Of a stretch of DNA of 64,000 nucleotides, positions 58,601 through 64,000 are shown one piece after another. Below the pieces are notes generated by a model. It worked only from the letters and a program-made list of their open reading frames with translations. It was not told the origin of the DNA and ran no database searches. The stretch's first letter is position 1. Every line of letters starts with the position of its first letter. The DNA is from Ruminococcus flavefaciens ATCC 19208. Lineage in GTDB: Bacteria > Bacillota > Clostridia > Oscillospirales > Ruminococcaceae. The position numbers and the translations under genes are program-made. The stretch is taken from NCBI RefSeq assembly GCF_000518765.1, contig NZ_KI912490.1, positions 124,001 to 188,000 of the forward strand, written 5' to 3'.

Positions 58601-61600
58601 GGCATTGAGCTAACATTACCCGTATTATTATAGTTTGATACATCATCGGGATAGGTCGGTACACCGTTTACAGTTGTTCCCTGACTTTTTTCCGTATAGT
58701 CGGCAAAGACGAACGAAGCATCAGAGAATGAAGCAATATTACCAACGTTTTGAGTAAAGTTTCCGCCGTAAACCGCCATACCTGCGAACTGGATAATGGT
58801 TTTATTTGCATCAGTGGTACTTGTATCCTCAGCAAAACCAATCCATGCGCCCTTTTTATTAGTGCCTGTACTCGGGCTTGTAACATTATCGAGCTTGATA
58901 TTGTAACCAAGTATCTTGTTATCAGGTTTCTTTGCTATGCCGCCGATAACACCGCCCGCATAATCCACATTGCCTGATTGTCCTATAACACAGTCTTCAA
59001 CTGAGCTGTCATGGATATAACAGGTAATGCTTTCCTGCTGCGAATTGCAATAGCCAACAAATCCTCCTGCATACTTATTAACTTTGGCATTAATAGCGTA
59101 GTTTTCGACTTTACAGCCATTTATAATAATATTTGCATCATTTCCGTTTCTGGTACGTACATAACCTTCACCTACCAGACCGCCTGCTGAATCGCCGCCG
59201 TTTATGCTGCTGCTGTTTGCAGCTACACCAATAACATGGCAATTATTAAACTCCATACGGTACGGCACCCACGCTGTATGTTTATCATTGTCCCATTTTC
59301 CGCCGTATATTCCACCTGCAAAATTGCCTTTTATGGAAATATTTTCAACAGTACAGTTTTGAAGCATCGCATAACCCGTGTTACTATCCTGTGCTGCCGG
59401 CTGCATAACTCCGACAATACCGCCGCAAATTCCGGTTTTATCATTGCCGAGAGTAGTTCCTGCGGAATTTTTAGCTTCTACTTTCATATCGTAAGCATCA
59501 AAGCCGTGACCTGAATAGCCGACTAATCCGCCCACAGATACACAGAAATTATCTGTATCGTTTCCGAAAGAGAAGGTATTGATCTTTACGGTCGATATCT
59601 TTGTTGTATCTGTATTTGTGGTCGATCGTCCGCGAACAACTACCTTTCCCTCCTTGACCTTTCCGACAAAAGCACCCATTGCATTTCTTGGGTTGGCGTT
59701 AGACTGTGAAGCTGCCATTTTGACAGAGATATTATCTGCACTGCATTCTGTAATAGTAACATTGACTGAATCTGATTGATTTCCAGAATGAGCAAGAAGT
59801 CCGCCAACATAATTCGAGCCGTTCAAGGTTATATCTTTTAGAATGATCTTTTCAAAATTAACTGCCTGCGTTCCTCTGCTCCAGCCGCAAACTCCTCCCG
59901 TACTATGCCAGATTATCGCACCGCTTGTAGGCGCACTTAAGAACTCACTTCCATTTTCATAGATAGCAGTCTTGACCGAGCCTGTCAGAGTAAAATTATA
60001 GAATTTTCCGCCGCTCTTCATTATAACGCTGTCAAACAGACCGATGCCGTGCTCGGCGGTCGTAGTATCAATGGCATATGCTGTACCGCCGTTCACTGCC
60101 TGACTTGCGCCGCTATGAAGCATGTTAAAGTAGTTGTCAGTTTTGAACTTATTAAGGTAGATATCTGCATTGATAGTTTTACCGTTTCCGTCAAATTCGT
60201 TAAGTTTTATGCTGTACGGATTTGTAACGCCTGTTACCGTATCATAGATACCTACACAGCCCAGACCGCGGTAGCTGTCAGGAAGGACATACTCATCGCT
60301 GCCTGTCAGATTGATATCGTAATAGCCTTCTGTTTTTACTACGCAGCGTGCACCGTAATTATCAACAACTCCGGTCGTTGTATATGTTGTTACAGATGTT
60401 TCCGTATATGTTGTTACGTATGTCGACACAGATGTTACTGTATTTGTTACTATTGATGTCACTGTTTGTCCTGATGGTGTTTCATTTCTTTCAAATAATG
60501 CAAGTGGAGTACCCACATCTATTGTCTTCCAAGCGCAGAAATTATCTTTAGTATTAGCACAGTTAATATATCTATTACTACTATCACTGATACCCCAACC
60601 AGTTATACCATCTTTGCTTACCGGTCCAACATTTAAATAAATAGGTGTCTCACTATCAACAAAACCAAGATTACCACGTGCCATACCTGTATCTATATTT
60701 GGATTCTGGGCATCTTTGTAAATATTCGTAATTGTTAAGTACTTCCTTTTTTCTGCATTGTTACTGTCTTTATAGGTATAATAGATACAGTAGGTGGAAG
60801 CAGTAGGATGTTTTTCAAAACATACTTCTATCGCATTCTTTATCTTTGTTTCACCTAAAGTTAAACCATCCTCAGCTGTAGTATACTTTTTTGTAGTACG
60901 AAGAACATAATTACGTTTGTTAGTATTATCCCAACGTTCGTTGGTCAGATAATCTACATTATCTCTCTGTTCACCTATTATAAAATATGAGCCGCTTGGA
61001 ATTGTTGCGCCAGTGAATTTTGTAACAGAATAACTATATACTTCCGATGTCACAACTGAAGTCGCTGTTGAATATATGATAGTTGTAACAGTTGAAGATT
61101 TAACTTCCGTCACAACCGATGTAAAAACAGCAGATTGAATTTTAGGTTCACATTCGGTATAGTACTTGATGATATAAGGTATTGCAGTATTTGCTGCTGT
61201 ATCCTTGCTCGCATATGAGCTGAAATCATCACTTGATGCTTCGCCTGTACCTACATCACCATAACTTGCAATATGGCTCATACCGTAAACCGTACTGCTA
61301 TATGTACCATAGGACAGTGAATTATTATAAGCTCCAAGCTCTGCCGATGCAGCCGTTCCTGCACATGACTGCGTAATAAGCGACAGAATAAACATTGCCT
61401 GTGCATTAGGAACATTGATATTGCCGTCTGTTCCGCTTGCTGCTACAGCCGTAACATCGAGCTTATTCGTATCGTTCTTGTTGATATCCGCAACAGAATA
61501 ATGCTTTTTGCCGTTTTTCAGCGTATGCTGAGTGAGTGCCGAACCGTCAGAAGCAGTTCTTGCACTGCCTGCATCATCATGGTATGTGCCGTCTTCTGTC

Positions 61601-64000
61601 ACCGAGAACTGCGTCGACTCGTTGACTGCATAGCCGTTGATAACGCGTCCCACCAGCGGATTTGCATAAATATCCGCCTTCGATGAATCGAGTGCAAGGT
61701 TAGTTGCAGTATCGCTGCCGTTATAAACTTTCAGACCCGTATTGTTCGCGCGGAGAACAGTATTGCCGTCAACTGTTTCGGTTGCAGTCATGTTCTTGAA
61801 GATAAGTCCGCCGAATACGATAACTCCGACATAGCCGCCAACAGGCACGATAGTACCGTATGTTCCTGTAAGCTTTACCGCAGAGTCGCCGTAGGATACA
61901 TAGCTGTTGTCAATGATATTGTCGCCGCCCATTATCTCGCCGATAAAGCCGCCGTAATACTTACATTTTGCCTCATATCCGAAATATGCTTTATCATATG
62001 TATTCGTAGCCTGATCGAGCTGTATCTCGCTTATATCAACGATCATGTTTATATCCTTGATAACACAGCCGTTGGATACTTTTACAAGCGGATTTGCACT
62101 TTGGTTGGTAATGGTGTATTTGGGCACACCGCCCTCTTTTTCGCCTACAATAACGCCTCTGAAAGCAGTACCTTTACCATTCGTTATACCGCCAAGTCCC
62201 AGGAAGCTGTTGCTTCCCAGTGTGATGTTACCGCTTATCTTGTAATAGGCATTTGCAAGGTATTGCTGAACAGCAGTATTCTTCCAGTTTGAAGCACCTG
62301 CTACTGTAGATGTTGTTCCAAAAGAGGTACTGCCACTTTCTTTATATTCAGCATGATACCCCGTGCCGCTTTTATCTGTACACCAGCGGTTTCCTGTGGT
62401 ATTCTCACTGAGCGTATCAAAATCACTGCTGTTCTTAGGAAGATTGATCAATCCCAGTTCCTTCGTGTCTGCTGATATGAGAAAACTTGAAAGAGCTTCA
62501 AGCTGTTCGCCCTTTTTTATCAGATAAGGGTCATTATATGTACCGCAGCCCTCAATAAAATCTGCCGCAATAACGTTTACCTTGATCTCTCTGTAATAGC
62601 AGTTGTTAGCGTCCTGAGTGCTATCATAAGCCTGTCCGACATATCTGACAAAGCCTGATGAAAAATCATAAACACTGCCTCGGTTCTCATTGCTCTCAGG
62701 GTTTACATAATATCTTGTTTCACCTGAATACCTTTGCTCTTTATCCTCATATTCTGTTGAATTCTTTATCTCCTGACCATATGTAACATTTCTTCCTTTG
62801 TTCCAGTCCTGAGCCCATGTGAAATAGTATTCCAGTGTGGCTGTCTGATTGGTATGGATAGATTCAAAGAATATGGCATTGCTGAATATGGAACGGCTTG
62901 TTCCGTATGCTGTTGTAAGAGCACTGTTAGCAGTACTGTTTGCAAGAGCCGCAGTTCTTGAATCGAGCTTTATTTCCGAAAACTTTAAAGACAGATCTTT
63001 TCCGCTTGCAGCACCGAATAAGCTCCTTGCTGCAATTGCATCTGTAACGTAGTTTTCAGTGGACAGATTCTGTACTATCAGTTCAACGGAAGGATCAAGC
63101 TCTGAATCTCTCTTGATATTATTGATGAGAAGATAACCGCTGTTATAAGCTGTACCGCCGGTCGTTTCAGGCATGAGGCCAGCAAGCTTGATACCTCCGC
63201 TGCCTGTACATTTCAAGCTTCCCTTCATTGTTCTGCTTATCAGAGCACCGCTGTATCCGAGGCTTGCATTTGTCGTATCTCCTGATGTGCCGTCAAGCTC
63301 AAGAAGAGTTCCTGCAAATTTGAGTTCTCCCGTAATGCTTATTGTCTTACCCTTCGGAAGATCAATGAACAGGCCTGAATTCATAAGATAATGCTGATTT
63401 TGCGGAGTTGTATCATCTGATCCCGAGGTAGTGTCACCGGGATCACGTACATAACTGTCAGTGGTACTGTTAGTGAAAATAGCTTCTCCTGATGACAGGA
63501 AGCCGCTGTAATCAAGTTTAAGCGTGAGTGCACCTATAGTACAATTATCTCCTGTTGCAAGAGGATAGAATGACAGACCTGTCATATCTGCATTACCGCT
63601 TATTACAGCACTGCCTTTAAATGTTGTTCTATTGAACGCATCACGGATATTTGAAGCAGCATAATTGTAAACGCTCCAGAGAAGCAAATTCTCTCCTGCG
63701 TCTGTAGTGCCGCATTTGTCAAGATTATAATAATATCTTGCAAATTTATTAGCATACTTTGTATTTACAAGTGCAGCCGACGAAGCGCTTGTAAGCTTAT
63801 TCTGATATGTGCCAGAGCCTGTAACAGACTGACCATTAACAGTTCCCGATGAAACTCTTGCATTAGCTACGGTTCTGCTGCTATTCATATTTATTGAAAT
63901 AACACCTGCGCCGCCTGTTAATACATTTTCCGCTGAGTAAACTGCCAGTTCATCATAAATACCTATTGAAGAAGGCAGCTGAATACCCTTGCTCGTGGTA
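55696..64000 (-). CDS. Giant surface/secreted protein with GLUG-type repeats (partial, N-terminus beyond window)
   Basis: More than 2760 residues are visible. The frame stays open to the right window edge, so the ATG at 63888 is internal. The first part is a beta-helix-like region (GTYNDPYLIKKGEQLEALSSFL; LITNKGKGTAFRGVIVG-like folds). Later come repeated GLUG-type units: VGGLVGYSG, CGGIVGVM, AGGLVGEG, AGGFVGYC, AGGVIGGI. Beta-rich domains follow, ending WLIYTNAKVITSFIK with no LPXTG or membrane anchor. At about 60.36-61.13 kb a separate domain is framed by Thr/Val/Ser-rich linkers. It is probably an adhesin or matrix protein. It is transcribed towards the SipW operon but has its own terminator. 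Confidence 0.8.
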   Translation of the reverse strand, partial: TTSKGIQLPSSIGIYDELAVYSAENVLTGGAGVISINMNSSRTVANARVSSGTVNGQSVTGSGTYQNKLTSASSAALVNTKYANKFARYYYNLDKCGTTDAGENLLLWSVYNYAASNIRDAFNRTTFKGSAVISGNADMTGLSFYPLATGDNCTIGALTLKLDYSGFLSSGEAIFTNSTTDSYVRDPGDTTSGSDDTTPQNQHYLMNSGLFIDLPKGKTISITGELKFAGTLLELDGTSGDTTNASLGYSGALISRTMKGSLKCTGSGGIKLAGLMPETTGGTAYNSGYLLINNIKRDSELDPSVELIVQNLSTENYVTDAIAARSLFGAASGKDLSLKFSEIKLDSRTAALANSTANSALTTAYGTSRSIFSNAIFFESIHTNQTATLEYYFTWAQDWNKGRNVTYGQEIKNSTEYEDKEQRYSGETRYYVNPESNENRGSVYDFSSGFVRYVGQAYDSTQDANNCYYREIKVNVIAADFIEGCGTYNDPYLIKKGEQLEALSSFLISADTKELGLINLPKNSSDFDTLSENTTGNRWCTDKSGTGYHAEYKESGSTSFGTTSTVAGASNWKNTAVQQYLANAYYKISGNITLGSNSFLGLGGITNGKGTAFRGVIVGEKEGGVPKYTITNQSANPLVKVSNGCVIKDINMIVDISEIQLDQATNTYDKAYFGYEAKCKYYGGFIGEIMGGDNIIDNSYVSYGDSAVKLTGTYGTIVPVGGYVGVIVFGGLIFKNMTATETVDGNTVLRANNTGLKVYNGSDTATNLALDSSKADIYANPLVGRVINGYAVNESTQFSVTEDGTYHDDAGSARTASDGSALTQHTLKNGKKHYSVADINKNDTNKLDVTAVAASGTDGNINVPNAQAMFILSLITQSCAGTAASAELGAYNNSLSYGTYSSTVYGMSHIASYGDVGTGEASSDDFSSYASKDTAANTAIPYIIKYYTECEPKIQSAVFTSVVTEVKSSTVTTIIYSTATSVVTSEVYSYSVTKFTGATIPSGSYFIIGEQRDNVDYLTNERWDNTNKRNYVLRTTKKYTTAEDGLTLGETKIKNAIEVCFEKHPTASTYCIYYTYKDSNNAEKRKYLTITNIYKDAQNPNIDTGMARGNLGFVDSETPIYLNVGPVSKDGITGWGISDSSNRYINCANTKDNFCAWKTIDVGTPLALFERNETPSGQTVTSIVTNTVTSVSTYVTTYTETSVTTYTTTGVVDNYGARCVVKTEGYYDINLTGSDEYVLPDSYRGLGCVGIYDTVTGVTNPYSIKLNEFDGNGKTINADIYLNKFKTDNYFNMLHSGASQAVNGGTAYAIDTTTAEHGIGLFDSVIMKSGGKFYNFTLTGSVKTAIYENGSEFLSAPTSGAIIWHSTGGVCGWSRGTQAVNFEKIILKDITLNGSNYVGGLLAHSGNQSDSVNVTITECSADNISVKMAASQSNANPRNAMGAFVGKVKEGKVVVRGRSTTNTDTTKISTVKINTFSFGNDTDNFCVSVGGLVGYSGHGFDAYDMKVEAKNSAGTTLGNDKTGICGGIVGVMQPAAQDSNTGYAMLQNCTVENISIKGNFAGGIYGGKWDNDKHTAWVPYRMEFNNCHVIGVAANSSSINGGDSAGGLVGEGYVRTRNGNDANIIINGCKVENYAINAKVNKYAGGFVGYCNSQQESITCYIHDSSVEDCVIGQSGNVDYAGGVIGGIAKKPDNKILGYNIKLDNVTSPSTGTNKKGAWIGFAEDTSTTDANKTIIQFAGMAVYGGNFTQNVGNIASFSDASFVFADYTEKSQGTTVNGVPTYPDDVSNYNNTGNVSSMPAYPYVNINPQSGMGTGQIISGDGAVLNSENASYTENGATKYFSPDGGNSAHYPSSMTMAAKIYADIKTGTASGMYTTFSDTTIYNSNNIEDYLMRGTDYDGDRISNYQTERGLPQDAANLDNFAVVVIANNNTDETTNLINRYIQLVTNTSTDYTDYSPYYNIVVTPYKYNAGAFSEETGGTSGLTWTPPVTSEENGQTAKGTFALNGSHADSKNTDSYTFSLVDVQFKDPFNTNYIAYHLYVPVYTIRQIEVEFNAVAISGANSVKDNNYKNTTDSQYEALFRDTSNTIHFDSLNTWITQYIRFTYKREDINGLLESGNVKWNHEKTFTFDTFSDDVDLRLPANTYMVLVDPNGDSDDMYYVDDMSVFETETDPNTNGTVTNTYMSNGKAGWKIALNKFTDGTNNFEVKDLADILAAKIEAVDTVGGRYTTIDATSSNYDAYRITEAKDASGNITLTKTYYRYVGNGNGGCNLVLPEGTDLYEDYYLSMYVPHNNDYNNELYYYTIKNVGTFDKPANKAGASSAKVSCARANAEGYIMFIADLYTQDTTAALKTSSDEQMSESNKKITVEATTRISINNPGIIMHLSSADLYHSFKLSLTRYESNGAVSNNIVGLHDIDDEHDNASITAKYSFGEGVAASIDAAGIDIENDYLNIRTSGSSIMSALRTNQSQDPPVPLVINAKVEMDFDTAALDDEFPIGTSNSQIGVNVGASSNLSYVNDSDSLAFSSMTSSYPRSSHYYYRESVDTAHLYYSVTNDLDIFDYDGDDEMSQNHSRLGINALRSSRPEGMKIITAAKYNPTSLSGYANADHIRLTFSLSKKTDIKAAGVITGVEYQPVNLDEKLSGDIVFKSGTCTKTIPLSPSVGTFTSQTISGVTIASDRKTVTVDMPSSLCEKEDGIYTVNIEFDAITGSEDNSFTDYANYRVDLTTELYKAAENTDVNKYPNSGVSDWLIYTNAKVITSFIK

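Noticed and set aside
60049-60456. Plus-strand Cys-rich frame of 135 residues
   Set aside because: Mirror of the Thr/Val linker region of the giant protein, with no ribosome site.

Overview
The window looks like a chromosome segment of a gut or rumen Clostridia, most like Ruminococcus or a close relative. The basis is a secreted GH43 hemicellulase, AGGAGG-type ribosome sites, consensus TTGACA/17/TATAAT promoters, SipW-type signal peptidases and the general protein style. The genus is an inference; no rRNA or universal marker set is present.

Layout. (1) 1-5337 is backbone: a partial GH43 enzyme, a small Gly-rich protein, smpB, a lipoprotein, an S66 carboxypeptidase and the tmRNA gene ssrA. 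(2) 5338-46274 is a 40.9-kb island bounded by a 23-bp repeat of the ssrA 3' end (5315-5337 and 46252-46274). It has three parts. 5.5-17.4 kb is a satellite-like or remnant phage module with a CHC2 primase, a P4/D5-type helicase, small regulators and an orphan tail tape-measure protein but no capsid, portal or terminase, followed by a DUF6076-like zinc protein and a large serine recombinase. 17.5-24.1 kb holds a tyrosine integrase, an excisionase, a dense stem-loop array, two ribbon-helix-helix paralogues, iteron-like repeats with a RepA-like helicase, and a second DUF6076-like protein coupled to a sigma factor. 24.1-46.0 kb is cargo: IS and glmS debris, then a Wzx/Wzy-type polysaccharide locus. 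That locus includes the complete CapE/F/G route to UDP-L-FucNAc, five glycosyltransferases, a pyruvyltransferase, acyltransferases, flippase, polymerase and initiating sugar transferase. A HTH-UDP-glucose dehydrogenase fusion and a UDP-glucuronate 4-epimerase complete it. No relaxase or type IV secretion genes are visible, so it is an integrative island rather than a self-transmissible ICE. (3) 46275-64000 is backbone again. It holds a BACON-like secreted protein, then a seven-gene operon with its own consensus promoter (55391-55419) and terminator (47629-47659). Last is a partial giant surface protein of more than 2700 residues with GLUG-type repeats.

The best candidate for an undescribed system is that seven-gene operon. 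It encodes a degenerate EAL protein, a TasA/camelysin-like membrane-anchored beta protein, a SipW-type signal peptidase, a membrane-anchored McrB-type AAA+ ATPase, and a 983-residue fusion of a McrC-associated DUF2357 domain, a long coiled coil and a second SipW-type peptidase. A small membrane protein and a small coiled-coil protein follow. I see no nuclease. The parts suggest that a McrBC-derived motor has been reused at the membrane, perhaps to process or assemble surface proteins such as the neighbouring giant protein. Second in interest are the self-regulating-looking HTH-UGDH fusion, the orphan tape-measure module and the TTT-loop stem-loop array.
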